Source: Syntrophobacterales bacterium
GTDB lineage: Bacteria > Desulfobacterota > Syntrophorhabdia > Syntrophorhabdales > Syntrophorhabdaceae
Assembly (NCBI GenBank): GCA_031274925.1
Contig: JAISPL010000054.1
Location: 1 to 38,150, forward strand
Direction: 5' to 3'
DNA: 38,150 nucleotides
Both the position numbers and the translations under genes were made by a program. The notes under the pieces were generated by a model. The model was not told the DNA's origin. It saw only the letters and a program-made list of their open reading frames with translations, and did no database searches. Positions within the stretch are counted from its first letter, which is position 1. Each line of letters starts with the position of its first letter. Below, in pieces: positions 26,763 to 34,974 of this stretch.

Positions 26763-27764
26763 ATGAAAACGATTGATGTACATAATCATCTTTACCCGAA
26801 AGAATGGATGGCATACCTTGACGGCAGGGCCGGTTCGCCGACAATGCAGAGAACGGGCCCCACAAGCATGGTATTTTACAGCGATGGCATGCGTCTGGCT
26901 ACTGTTAGCAGGGCCGGACATTATGACCCGGAGCCACGCATGAAAGATCTTGATGAGTATGGTATCGACATGCAGGTGATAAGCCTCACCTGTCCTTCTG
27001 TTGAGCTGATTCCGGCAAAGGAAGGCGTTCTCTGGGCCAAGAAGATTAACGACTACATGGCGGAGGTTTGTGCGCAACATAAAGGACGGTTATATGCCTA
27101 CGCAACGCTTCCTTTTCAGGATGTCGAGGAATCCGTTAAGGAGCTCGAAAGGGCAAAAAACCTGGGCGTAAAAGGAGTGATGCTCTTCTCAAACCTGGCC
27201 GGCAAGCCTGTCTATGCGCCGGAGTTCTATCCTATATATGAGGCTGCGGCTGAATATGACATGCCGATCTTTATTCATCCTGCCGCGCCGGTTACCGCCG
27301 AAGCAATGAAAAAAGTAAGCATGCCGCTGCCCCTGTATGGGTTTATTATGGATACCACCATGGCTATTACGGGATTGATTTTTACCGGAGTTCTTGAAAA
27401 ACTTCCCAATTTGAAGTTCATTCATGCCCATCTTGGCGGAGTATTTCCATACATGGTTGGCAGAATAAATGATTGCTACAAAACCTATGCCGGGGATCAT
27501 GGGTATTATTCCCTTCCAAGGCAACCGTCTGATTATTATAAGGAACAGGTATGGGACGATGCGATCTCTTTTCATATTCCCGCAATGAAGTGTGCGCTTG
27601 AGTTCATGGGACCCGACCATCTTTTGCTAGGGACGGATTATGCCCATCCAATCGGAGGTCCTGAGAAGGTTGCTGAGTTCGTTAACAGACTTGGTCTCAG
27701 CCAGGAAGATAATGAAAAAATATTCTACAAAAATGCAGCAAAACTTTTCCATATGGAAGATTAG
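26763..27764 (+). CDS. Amidohydrolase-2 (ACMSD-like) family metalloenzyme
   Basis: A 333-residue TIM-barrel enzyme. The ATG at 26763 has AGGAGG 5 nt upstream and begins with the metal motif DVHNHLYP (His7, His9). Further ligands are His in FIHPAAP, His in FIHAHLGG and Asp in LGTDYAHP. The family includes aminocarboxymuconate-semialdehyde decarboxylase, resorcylate and other hydroxybenzoate decarboxylases, and some hydratases. In this operon it should act on the imported compound, so a non-oxidative decarboxylase or hydrolase is plausible; the substrate is unknown. A broken relative lies at 22366-22530. Confidence 0.9.
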   Translation: MKTIDVHNHLYPKEWMAYLDGRAGSPTMQRTGPTSMVFYSDGMRLATVSRAGHYDPEPRMKDLDEYGIDMQVISLTCPSVELIPAKEGVLWAKKINDYMAEVCAQHKGRLYAYATLPFQDVEESVKELERAKNLGVKGVMLFSNLAGKPVYAPEFYPIYEAAAEYDMPIFIHPAAPVTAEAMKKVSMPLPLYGFIMDTTMAITGLIFTGVLEKLPNLKFIHAHLGGVFPYMVGRINDCYKTYAGDHGYYSLPRQPSDYYKEQVWDDAISFHIPAMKCALEFMGPDHLLLGTDYAHPIGGPEKVAEFVNRLGLSQEDNEKIFYKNAAKLFHMED

Positions 27765-27772
27765 CTTTCCGT

Positions 27773-27834
27773 GGGTGGTTAAGGCCATATCTCCCGGGCG
27801 GGGGCAATCCTGAACCACCCTATTTTGTTGTTTT
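27773..27834 (+). terminator. Intrinsic terminator of the transporter/amidohydrolase operon
   Basis: GGGTGGTTAAGG (27773-27784) pairs with CCTGAACCACCC (27809-27820), 11 of 12 bp, followed by TATTTTGTTGTTTT. It lies 8 nt after the amidohydrolase stop. The loop contains an additional GC-rich inner hairpin. Confidence 0.85.
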
Positions 27835-27934
27835 AACGGATAAGAACCCCTCGTGTGCGCTAATTTGTGGGCTATTTGATGAAGCTTGCTTTGAGGATTA
27901 TAAATATTTAGTATTAACAACGACTTGCGCTGAA

Positions 27935-28030
27935 TGGCGGAAGTGCATGGGAATCGAACCCACCCACCAGCTCGTCACCGGTGCACTGGTTTTGAAGACC
28001 AGGAGGCCCACCAGGCGCCTCGGCACTTCC
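27935..28030 (-). tRNA. selC: Selenocysteine tRNA, tRNA-Sec(TCA)
   Basis: A 96-nt tRNA read on the minus strand. It has an 8-bp acceptor stem (GGAAGTGC with GCACTTCC), a long D stem, anticodon TCA (27995-27993) in the loop CTTCAAA, a very long variable arm, the T loop GTTCGATTCC and an encoded CCA. The long acceptor and extra arm together with TCA are diagnostic of tRNA-Sec; the layout matches E. coli selC. It shows that the organism decodes UGA as selenocysteine. selA, selB and selD are not in this window. Confidence 0.96.
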
Positions 28031-28040
28031 ACTATGGATA

Positions 28041-28069
28041 AGTTAACGGAGTTGGTTCGCTGTTGTCAA
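28041..28069 (-). promoter_or_regulatory. Promoter of the tRNA-Sec gene
   Basis: On the minus strand TTGACA (28069-28064), a 17-nt spacer and TTAACT (28046-28041) lie 10 nt before the tRNA 5' end. Spacing and position are right for a constitutive promoter. Confidence 0.6.
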
Positions 28070-28159
28070 TGGCTAAATGCGGGTGATCTGCTCAATCTGC
28101 CCGGTTCGGGCAGACTTCCAATTGTATGCAGACATTTTCTTGTGGTTTCCGAAGCTTGC

Positions 28160-28325
28160 CACCGCTGGTGCCGGCATATTAAAAATCAGAATTACCTTGC
28201 CGTCGCTCTGAATCGTAGCTCCTCCCACGCCTGTTATATTGCCAGGAATTCCACCAGAGGCTTTCTTCCCCTAGAAAACATACAACGGAGGGAACCATAT
28301 CATTATCGAAATCTATGATGACGGT
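28160..28325. pseudogene. Two inverted fragments resembling CheA
   Basis: On the minus strand 28264-28160 reads SGGIPGNITGVGGATI and SDGKVILIFNMP, like the CheW-like C-terminal domain of CheA (IPGxAGATILGDGxVxLILD). On the plus strand 28284-28325 reads GGNHIIIEIYDDGN, like the ATP-binding box of CheA (GGNVVIEVSDDG). The two are in opposite orientation, so if both derive from one gene it has been rearranged as well as truncated. Confidence 0.45.
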
Positions 28326-28407
28326 AACTGCTTAGCCCCACATTGATATTTGGGAAACATGCCGAACATGAATTGATTTTACCAGGGGACAGGCAGGCGT
28401 CCAGGAT

Positions 28408-28620
28408 TTAGGTCGACTTATTTATCATAAACAGGTAGGCCATATTGGGGACCATGGAGGACTTGCCAATCCCCCCCTTTCTGCTTGTTATGGTAACAGT
28501 GCGCTTTTTTGGTTTTCCTGTATTACCCTCGATAAGTATTTTGTAAAGCGAATCATTGTTCGGGGTCAGAATATCCGTCCCCGTGGTCAGGAAATAGAGG
28601 GGCAGGCCGGCAGGACCATG
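28408..28620 (-). pseudogene. Fragment of a ParA/MinD-type P-loop ATPase
   Basis: A minus-strand frame reads LYKILIEG, then KKRTVTITSRKGGIGKSS, a deviant Walker A (28482-28455), then MVPNMAYLFMI and a stop at 28410. It resembles the start of the ATPase domain of FlhG/MinD or Wzc-like ATPases. The rest of the gene is missing. Confidence 0.5.
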
Positions 28621-28794
28621 ACAAGCTTCGGGGCGGCAGGCTTTTCAGCGACATTCCTTTGCAGGGCCAAGGGGCCGGAGAGATCAATGATTTTTCTTGT
28701 CCTCGCCGGCTGGAGGCTTGATACGGCGTTCGCACTACCAAAACCGTTTCTCATTCATTTTGTCGAAAAATATCCGCAGAGGAAGGGGGTACGT

Positions 28795-28941
28795 CCTGAT
28801 CCTGTCCCGAATCATTTCCGTCTCCATGTCACTTATAAATCGGATGACGTAACCCCATACATTCTGATTTTTTGATAAAGCAATATATACGCCAATGGCA
28901 TAAACAGTGATATTACAGAATGTTACGTAATCAATGGCCGA
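28795..28941 (-). pseudogene. Possible fragment of a serine recombinase
   Basis: The minus-strand frame contains NITVYAIGVYIAL and, 15 residues on, ISDMETEMIRDRIR. This recalls the resolvase catalytic-domain end (GVxVYAIK... AEIERDLISQRTK). No start, Ser nucleophile region or DNA-binding domain can be found around it. It may be an eroded mobile element or a coincidence. Confidence 0.3.
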
Positions 28942-29552
28942 TAATAAGACATGTGAAAGATGTCGTAGTAAAGAAAATAAGGGAATGGTATTGGCAGGAG
29001 TGTCAGGTAATTGACATGAATCTATTTGTTGGTGCAGTGTGGCGGACCTCGAAAGAGCAAATATTAAAGAGCCGACAAAATGGGTTGGCTCACAGATTTT
29101 TGTCCGAGCAAGATTTCCCCGTCCCCCCACTGGTCAGCCGACAGTAACGCGCTTTAGGCAGCGAATTGTAAACCCTACAGACAGATCAACCAAAGGGAAT
29201 TTGGCAGACTTACGTAAAGAAGAGAATCGGAAGCGATCCTTGCATTTTTTTGTATACCCACTTTAGGAAGATATGTCTCCACGCAACCTTTTCCGGACAT
29301 GCTCGTTGGGCGGCCGGCGCTTCCGGCGAGCCATCTTCTTTTATGTGAACGCCCCCAAGGCACAGTTCAAACCGGAAACAGCGCCTGGTCATGAATTTTT
29401 CTCTGCGGCGGGGTTTGCCGTCAATCGGACATCAGCTTTTCCACAGCGTTAAAAGTCTCCGTAACCTTGCTTACCACCACGGTGTACCTTCCAATTCATC
29501 TGAGGCGTTGATTTAGATCTGATCACCCAAAAGCTGTGATAAACAATAGTTT
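28942..29552. other. Region with no recognisable gene
   Basis: About 600 bp of short interrupted frames on both strands with no ribosome sites or known motifs. Together with the fragments at 28.1-28.9 kb it looks like decaying DNA. Confidence 0.5.
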
Positions 29553-30461
29553 TCAAGGAGGACATTTGGCGCATACCGACCTGAACTGCATTGTGCTCAG
29601 GTATCGGTCGCCCCGGTCGGGCAGAATCACTACGATCGTCCCTCGCTCCATCTCCTTTGCCTTTTGCAGCGCCACAGCGACGGCCGCGCCTGCGGACGTG
29701 CCAACGAAAAGCCCTTCCCTCTGAGCGAGAAGCCGGGTCACTTCGAAAGCCTCCCCGTCGGCAACTATCACCTTCTCGCTCAGCTCTTCGGGATGGTAGA
29801 TGCCGGGAACCATTGATTCCGTCATGTTCTTGAGACCCTGTATGGTGTGTCCCATGGCGGGCTCAACCCCCACTATCTTGATTTCCGGTTTCACCGACTT
29901 GAGATACCGGCCCGTTCCCATGAGTGTGCCTGTCGTACCCATGCCAGCTACAAACATGTCGACTTCCCCGTTTGTCTGGCGGAATATCTCCGGCCCTGTT
30001 GTTTCAAAGTGGGCAAGGGCATTATCGCTGTTATCATACTGATTGGGCATAAAATACTTGTCAGGTTCTGCTTCGAGGAGGCTTAGTGCCTTGGTTATAG
30101 CTCCGTCGATATTTTCTTTCGCCGGGGTAAGGAAGACCTGAGATCCGAGGCCTTCGAGAATCAGTCTGCGCTCGGTACTCACGCACTCTGGCATGCAGAG
30201 ATCCACTTTGTATCCTTTTGCCGCCCCGATCATTGCGATGGCAATCCCTGTATTTCCCGATGTAGGTTCCAGTATTACCTTATCCTTCGTGAGCTCCCCC
30301 CGCTCTTCGGCTTTAGTTATCATGTAGAGAGCGGGCCTATCTTTTATCGAGCCGCCGGGATTGCATCCTTCGAGCTTGCAGAGAATCTTCACCTCAGGAT
30401 TTTGGTTAATGTTTATGAGCTCAACAAGGGGGGTATTCCCTATGGCCGATAATACGTTCAT
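29553..30461 (-). CDS. cysM: Cysteine synthase (O-acetylserine sulfhydrylase family)
   Basis: A 302-residue fold-type II PLP enzyme making cysteine from O-acetylserine (or a related activated serine) and sulfide. Visible motifs are the PLP lysine in NPGGSIKDRPA, the substrate loop EPTSGNTGIA, the phosphate-binding GMGTTGTLMGTG and the C-terminal GTSAGAAVA. GGAGG lies 7 nt before the ATG. It is shorter than typical CysK and closer in layout to CysM; the distinction between the two is not firm. The gene stands alone between decayed regions. Confidence 0.92.
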   Translation of the reverse strand: MNVLSAIGNTPLVELININQNPEVKILCKLEGCNPGGSIKDRPALYMITKAEERGELTKDKVILEPTSGNTGIAIAMIGAAKGYKVDLCMPECVSTERRLILEGLGSQVFLTPAKENIDGAITKALSLLEAEPDKYFMPNQYDNSDNALAHFETTGPEIFRQTNGEVDMFVAGMGTTGTLMGTGRYLKSVKPEIKIVGVEPAMGHTIQGLKNMTESMVPGIYHPEELSEKVIVADGEAFEVTRLLAQREGLFVGTSAGAAVAVALQKAKEMERGTIVVILPDRGDRYLSTMQFRSVCAKCPP

Positions 30462-30636
30462 AATGCCGCCTCCAAAACTATACTATACTAACAAGATACA
30501 CTATTTAAAAGATTATCAGAATAACGGCCGTGAAACAAGGGCTATTTGACTCCTTGACAACCACCGGCGTTTAGGTTCTCTATAGCCGTAATATCTACTG
30601 AAATCCATAATATAAATGGCAGGGAGTCTGGACTCA

Positions 30637-31095
30637 TCAGGCAGACTCATCAGGCATCGCCGTGCAGACTCTTTCGGCGTCATACCCCTCACCTTGTTCC
30701 ATATTGAAATCTGGGAAGCCGATTGCTTTTAGATGATGCCGAGTGCACGGCAAAGTAAATATACCTTTGCTGTGGGGAGGTGAAGTGGTTTTAGGATCTA
30801 TAAGGATCGGCAGGTTATAGCGCGAACATTGCATCGAAACCATAAGAACTATACGGCGGACCCGGCCTGATTTTCTGTCGCACACCCTTGGTATAAGTGT
30901 TTTTCTGCCATCAATGACTAACTTAATCTTGCCTTCAAGCGCAATTGCCCATGGGCTTTCGCGCGAATGTTCAGCCAAGCCAATATCCTCACCAAATCGC
31001 ATTGATTCGCTCTGAGAAAGGTATGCCTCATAGTCTATAAAAGACATGCCTGCCTTAGGCAAGCCTTTAGTCGGTTCAGGAAATATGCTCATCAT
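30637..31095 (-). pseudogene. Cupin-type protein, intact N-terminal half and altered C-terminal half
   Basis: The first 65 residues read like a small cupin (AGMSFIDYEAYL, then GLAEHSRESPWAIALEGKI and LVIDGRKT), with the first cupin motif recognisable. After this the expected GDRYFIPxGVxHSG block is absent and the sequence becomes Arg/Cys-rich and unlike any cupin, so a frameshift or replacement near 30900 is likely. A second cupin piece holding the missing half-type is found at 37708-37800. Confidence 0.5.
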
Positions 31096-31264
31096 TTTCT
31101 CTCCCTCGTTTCTGTTTACGGTTAATGTAACCTAATATAAATTAACCCGATAATCTGCTTCATAGTCAGCAGGCTACACTAACGATACTAACCCGCGTTG
31201 CCTTTGCCGCTGTTCGGCGGCATATCGAAAAAAGGGAGTGTGATTGTTTATCGCAGTTATAGAT

Positions 31265-31517
31265 GCTGGCTATGGGACTGTGCCATGACCGCCGCTTAAG
31301 CAAGATCGCATTGTCTAACGAGAGATCAGCGACGATTTTCTTGAACCTAATGTTTTCCTTCTCAAGCTCCTTGAGCCTCTTTCGCCTGGTTCGTAAGCGG
31401 CAGCAGTCTAGGCCGGTGTCACCGAGCTTCTTTGAGGCCTCTCCTGCCGTGCTTCTGCGCTTCTGCCTCCTTTAATATCGCGATGACCTGTTCCGGCGTG
31501 AATTCTTTCTTCTTCAA
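31265..31517 (-). pseudogene. IS3-family orfA remnant
   Basis: From a TTG at 31517 with GGAGG upstream, the minus strand reads KKKEFTPEQVIAILKEAEA, the helix-turn-helix start of IS3 OrfA. After a frameshift it continues LKELEKENIRFKKIVADLSL and DNAIL, the leucine-zipper end of OrfA. The middle is shortened and orfB is absent. Confidence 0.75.
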
Positions 31518-31655
31518 TATCCTGCCTCCATCAAATTAAGCTCGGAGTATAATTTATCATCTGGACCGGTTTTTTTGGGCAGGGCAGGCAGAGTAACGCA
31601 CAATTAAGCCGGGCATTCAATCGTTGTGCTGATAAGGCCGAAGTGCATTCATCTG

Positions 31656-31698
31656 TACCAGGCGCAACTTGACTTTGCGCCGTACCAGCATTTATAAT
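31656..31698 (+). promoter_or_regulatory. Promoter with overlapping inverted and direct repeats, ahead of the surface-modification cassette
   Basis: TTGACT (31669-31674), an 18-nt spacer and TATAAT (31693-31698). A perfect inverted repeat GGCGCAA (31661-31667) / TTGCGCC (31675-31681) brackets the -35 box, and GTACCAG occurs as a direct repeat at 31656-31662 and 31682-31688. The arrangement looks like a repressor operator. Confidence 0.6.
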
Positions 31699-31755
31699 GT
31701 TGGGTTAGATTTACTTTGCTGGTTTGTGATTATTTGTGTAAGGGGGTATCTTAAG

Positions 31756-31908
31756 ATGTATCTTGATCCCGGTTTCGGCAGCATGGTAATACAGGCGCTG
31801 ATTGCTTCACTTGCAGCGGTTGCAACTATTTTCGGCATCTTCCGAACAAAAATCATGGCTTTTTTCAAAAAAGGTAAAAAATCCACCAAAGAAAAAACTG
31901 ATGGATAG
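31756..31908 (+). CDS. Small single-span membrane protein of the MYLDPG type
   Basis: A 50-residue protein. The ATG at 31756 follows a G-rich ribosome site and lies 58 nt past a good -10 box; an upstream reading would begin inside the -35 box. The sequence is MYLDPGFGSMVIQALIA, one hydrophobic helix, then a basic tail (KIMAFFKKGKKSTKEK). Short proteins beginning this way are, as far as I recall, found beside methyltransferase and phosphatase-superfamily genes in other anaerobes. The function is unknown; it may anchor or assemble the complex. Its end overlaps the next gene by 8 nt. Confidence 0.75.
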   Translation: MYLDPGFGSMVIQALIASLAAVATIFGIFRTKIMAFFKKGKKSTKEKTDG

Positions 31909-33292
31909 TGGCTCGGTTGCAAAGGCAGACCCCGGCTCATTCCGCGACCCGTCGGGAGTGGTATTTCTGCGCGGAGACAAGCTATATAGGCAGGTCAATC
32001 CATGTTACAGCGGACAATACAGTGCGTTGATGTCATCGGGGTTGTATAGTGAGCTGGTCAAACAAAAACTATTGATTCCTCATGATGAAGTTGACGTTCA
32101 GGGCAGTGATGCAAGCGCTTTCAAGGTGTTAGAGCCGGAGCGTGTGGCGTTGATTTCATATCCATATGAATGGTGCTTCGGGCAGTTAAAGGATGCAGCC
32201 CTCGCCACTCTGCGTATACATAGGCTGGCGCTTGAACGCGATATGATTCTCAAGGATGCTTCCGCCTACAATATACAGTTCGTGCGCGGTAACGCGATAC
32301 ACATTGATACGCTGTCTTTTGACTTCTACAAGGACGGTAAGCCTTGGGTTGCCTATGGACAGTTTTGCAGGCATTTTCTCGCGCCTCTGTTTTTGATGGC
32401 GTATACCGATGTCCGGTTGTCGCAGCTTCTGAGGGTATATATTGATGGCATTCCGCTTGATTTGGCGAGCAAGCTGCTAGGCAGAAAGGGTGGATTTGCC
32501 GCAAAAGCGCACATCCATTGGCATGCGAAATCAATCGCGAAGCATGGACGTGCGGGGCAATCGGCAGGGGCTTCATCACGGCAGGCGTTAATCAGCAAAT
32601 TCAAAATGACTGCCATGATTGATTCCCTTATCCGCATTGTAGAGAAATTACAGCTTCGCGGTGTGCAAACCGAATGGGGGGATTATTACACCCGAACCAA
32701 TTACACGGATTCGGCGGTGGACAGCAAGAAAGCGATCGTTGCGAAATATCTGGCAAAATTATTGCCGCTTGTAACATGGGATTTTGGCGCAAACGATGGC
32801 TCATATTCGCGCTTAGCCTGTTCGGGTGATGACGGCTTTGTCGTTGCGTTTGATATTGACCCTATAGCAGTAGAGCGCAACCATGCAGAGGTACGGCGCA
32901 CGAGGGAAAAAATGCTGCCGTTACTGCTGGATTTAACGAACCCCAGCCCCGCCATCGGTTTTGCTAATCGTGAGCGCGGCACACTTGATACACGGCAAAA
33001 GCCTGATTGTATCCTCATGCTTGCGGTGATCCATCATCTGGCAATTTCAAACAATCTACCGCTCGGTATGATTGCGCAGTGGCTGGCTAAATTATGCAAT
33101 AATCTGATTATTGAGTTTGTGCCAAAAGCCGATTCGCAAGTAAAGATACTGCTCACCACCCGGGACGATATATTCCCGGACTACATACAGCAAGGTTTTG
33201 AAGAGGCGTTCAGTGCTTATTTCAACGTGGTTGAGAAGCAGTCTGTTGCAGATAGTGAGCGGACGGTATATTTGATGGAGAAGATACGGTGA
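31901..33292 (+). CDS. Two-domain protein: kinase-like N-terminus and SAM-dependent methyltransferase C-terminus
   Basis: 463 residues from the ATG at 31901, which overlaps the end of the small protein. The C-terminal half is a class I methyltransferase: motif I DFGANDGSYSR (294-304), the acidic AFDIDP (Asp318), DLTNPSP and AVIHHLAISNN (375-385). It resembles NoeA-type methyltransferases. The N-terminal 200 residues contain LKDASAYNIQF (118-127) followed by IHIDTLSFDF (133-142), which mirrors the catalytic D...N and metal-binding D of the protein-kinase/aminoglycoside-kinase fold. Whether this part is active is unknown; a Gly-rich loop is not obvious. The GTGA overlap couples it to the next gene. 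It may modify a glycan or lipid-linked substrate. Confidence 0.8.
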   Translation: MDSGSVAKADPGSFRDPSGVVFLRGDKLYRQVNPCYSGQYSALMSSGLYSELVKQKLLIPHDEVDVQGSDASAFKVLEPERVALISYPYEWCFGQLKDAALATLRIHRLALERDMILKDASAYNIQFVRGNAIHIDTLSFDFYKDGKPWVAYGQFCRHFLAPLFLMAYTDVRLSQLLRVYIDGIPLDLASKLLGRKGGFAAKAHIHWHAKSIAKHGRAGQSAGASSRQALISKFKMTAMIDSLIRIVEKLQLRGVQTEWGDYYTRTNYTDSAVDSKKAIVAKYLAKLLPLVTWDFGANDGSYSRLACSGDDGFVVAFDIDPIAVERNHAEVRRTREKMLPLLLDLTNPSPAIGFANRERGTLDTRQKPDCILMLAVIHHLAISNNLPLGMIAQWLAKLCNNLIIEFVPKADSQVKILLTTRDDIFPDYIQQGFEEAFSAYFNVVEKQSVADSERTVYLMEKIR

Positions 33293-34974
33293 AAGATAAA
33301 CCAATAAATCAACTCGGCGGGAACATCCTGTTATGTTTCGCCGCTTTATTTATGCCAAATATCTTTTTATTTTTTCTTTTTAACAACAATAAGGTTATGA
33401 ACAATCTGCATTTTAGCCACTTTGTTGTTCTGGCTGTAGTTTTTTCAATTATCAGCGTTTGCATATTCCTGGTTTATCGAAAAATATCAAATAGCATCGA
33501 AGGCGCTTTTGTGACATTGTTGATATCTTGGATATTCTTCTGGCTATTTGAAGCGATTTTATCTATTGCAGTAAGGCGTTCAGCTTCACTGGGAAGGGTG
33601 ATATTGTTAGTATGCATGGCAGGGGGAATTGCAATCCTGCTTCGGATATTTCATCAATATCATTCTGCCATACAGAAATATCGAAGCGCTTTTTTAGTGC
33701 TTGCTACTACAATATGCGTTCTCTTTTCTTACAACTTTATTCCTGCACTACACTCCGAGGTTCTTATCGGTAAGGCTAATCCGCCACCTACTAAAAAGCC
33801 ATATAATATTAAAACAGAATTTGTCGTTGATCATTCATTGCCGAGTCCAGATATATACTGGTTTCACATGGATGAAATGGTCGGATTCCGTGCCGTTGAG
33901 AAATATTTTGGAGATGCGCAAGACAAGCTGAAAGCAGAGCTGATAAAGCGTGGCTTTGTCTTGAATGAAAGTGCGGAACTACGTGCAGGCTATACTCAAG
34001 TTGCGGTTCCGGCGTTATTGTCGCCAACCTTTTATGACAGTTATTTAAGATTGCAACTGGCAGAAGCAGCTCATTTATTGCGCAATTCACGACAACGCCA
34101 GTTGAATGAAAGATTTCGAGCAAGCGGTCTTATCCCGAAAGATGTATTTACAGTGTCAGGTGACATTGCTTCTGGTTTTGAAATGTTCCGGGCATTAAAA
34201 ATGAAAGACTACTCAACAATACTCATAAGTACAAATCTAGTTACAATTAATTGGGGATTGATTGATCGACTTTATCGCGCTAATGATGAATATCCGCTGT
34301 CAGTTCATTCTAATTCGGTTCGGGTTAATGTGTTGGAAGAAATCAACGACTTAAAGTATCTTCTAATGACCACAACACCCTTCTCTCTGGCTGATAATAT
34401 AATAACCAATTGGATCGAGCATCTCAAAAAAGATTGGCTTACCGTGCCGGCATATGAGGGGGTCGTTAATCAGTTAACCTGTCAAACGCTTGGAATTATC
34501 GAGGAAAGGCGTCTTTATAGAAGATTATACGATGCGCTTTCTGTTCCGTCTCCAAAAATAATTTATATGATGAATTTCCTTGCTCATAGGCCATATAATA
34601 GAGTCTATGAAACGGACAAACTGGAAAACCCTTATCCGGATAATTTTGATGCTGTTGATTTGTTATATTTGCCGCAGTATAAATACGCCGCTAAAGTGAT
34701 GCTCCTTGCGATAGACATGGTGTTAGAAAAAAATCCTGATGCGATTATTGTGCTGCAAGGTGATCACGGCATTCATCATCACCTTGTGCAGGCGTATATG
34801 GTAAATAAAGGATTTTCAGATAATCAGATTCTTTCCATGAACCATTCTGTAATTAGCGCCTTAAGAATACCGCCGCAATACGGCGGATTAGACAAGCCGG
34901 TAGACCCCTTGAACATATCTAGACTGTTGGTTAACCGCTTTGTAGGCCAAAACTATGAATTGCTGGACAAATAA
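33289..34974 (+). CDS. Membrane alkaline-phosphatase-superfamily (sulfatase/LTA-synthase-like) protein
   Basis: A 561-residue protein starting with GTG. Five hydrophobic helices (about 14-34, 43-63, 73-93, 102-121, 133-152) precede an extracytoplasmic catalytic domain. Metal and nucleophile positions of the superfamily can be matched: Asp195/Glu196 (FHMDEMVG), Thr236 (AGYTQVAVPALLSP), His433 (FLAHRPY), Asp492-His493 (QGDHGIHHH) and His519 (MNHSVISALRIP). Relatives transfer phosphoglycerol or phosphoethanolamine, or hydrolyse sulfate or phosphate esters on surface polymers. The gene is visibly AT-richer than those at 8-16 kb, suggesting transfer. It shares an A with the start of the next small gene (TAATG). 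Confidence 0.82.
   Translation: MKDKPINQLGGNILLCFAALFMPNIFLFFLFNNNKVMNNLHFSHFVVLAVVFSIISVCIFLVYRKISNSIEGAFVTLLISWIFFWLFEAILSIAVRRSASLGRVILLVCMAGGIAILLRIFHQYHSAIQKYRSAFLVLATTICVLFSYNFIPALHSEVLIGKANPPPTKKPYNIKTEFVVDHSLPSPDIYWFHMDEMVGFRAVEKYFGDAQDKLKAELIKRGFVLNESAELRAGYTQVAVPALLSPTFYDSYLRLQLAEAAHLLRNSRQRQLNERFRASGLIPKDVFTVSGDIASGFEMFRALKMKDYSTILISTNLVTINWGLIDRLYRANDEYPLSVHSNSVRVNVLEEINDLKYLLMTTTPFSLADNIITNWIEHLKKDWLTVPAYEGVVNQLTCQTLGIIEERRLYRRLYDALSVPSPKIIYMMNFLAHRPYNRVYETDKLENPYPDNFDAVDLLYLPQYKYAAKVMLLAIDMVLEKNPDAIIVLQGDHGIHHHLVQAYMVNKGFSDNQILSMNHSVISALRIPPQYGGLDKPVDPLNISRLLVNRFVGQNYELLDK

Noticed and set aside
27947-28318. Plus-strand open frame over the tRNA-Sec gene
   Set aside because: It is the antisense of the tRNA plus decayed DNA; the translation (MGIEPTH...) is a well-known tRNA shadow.
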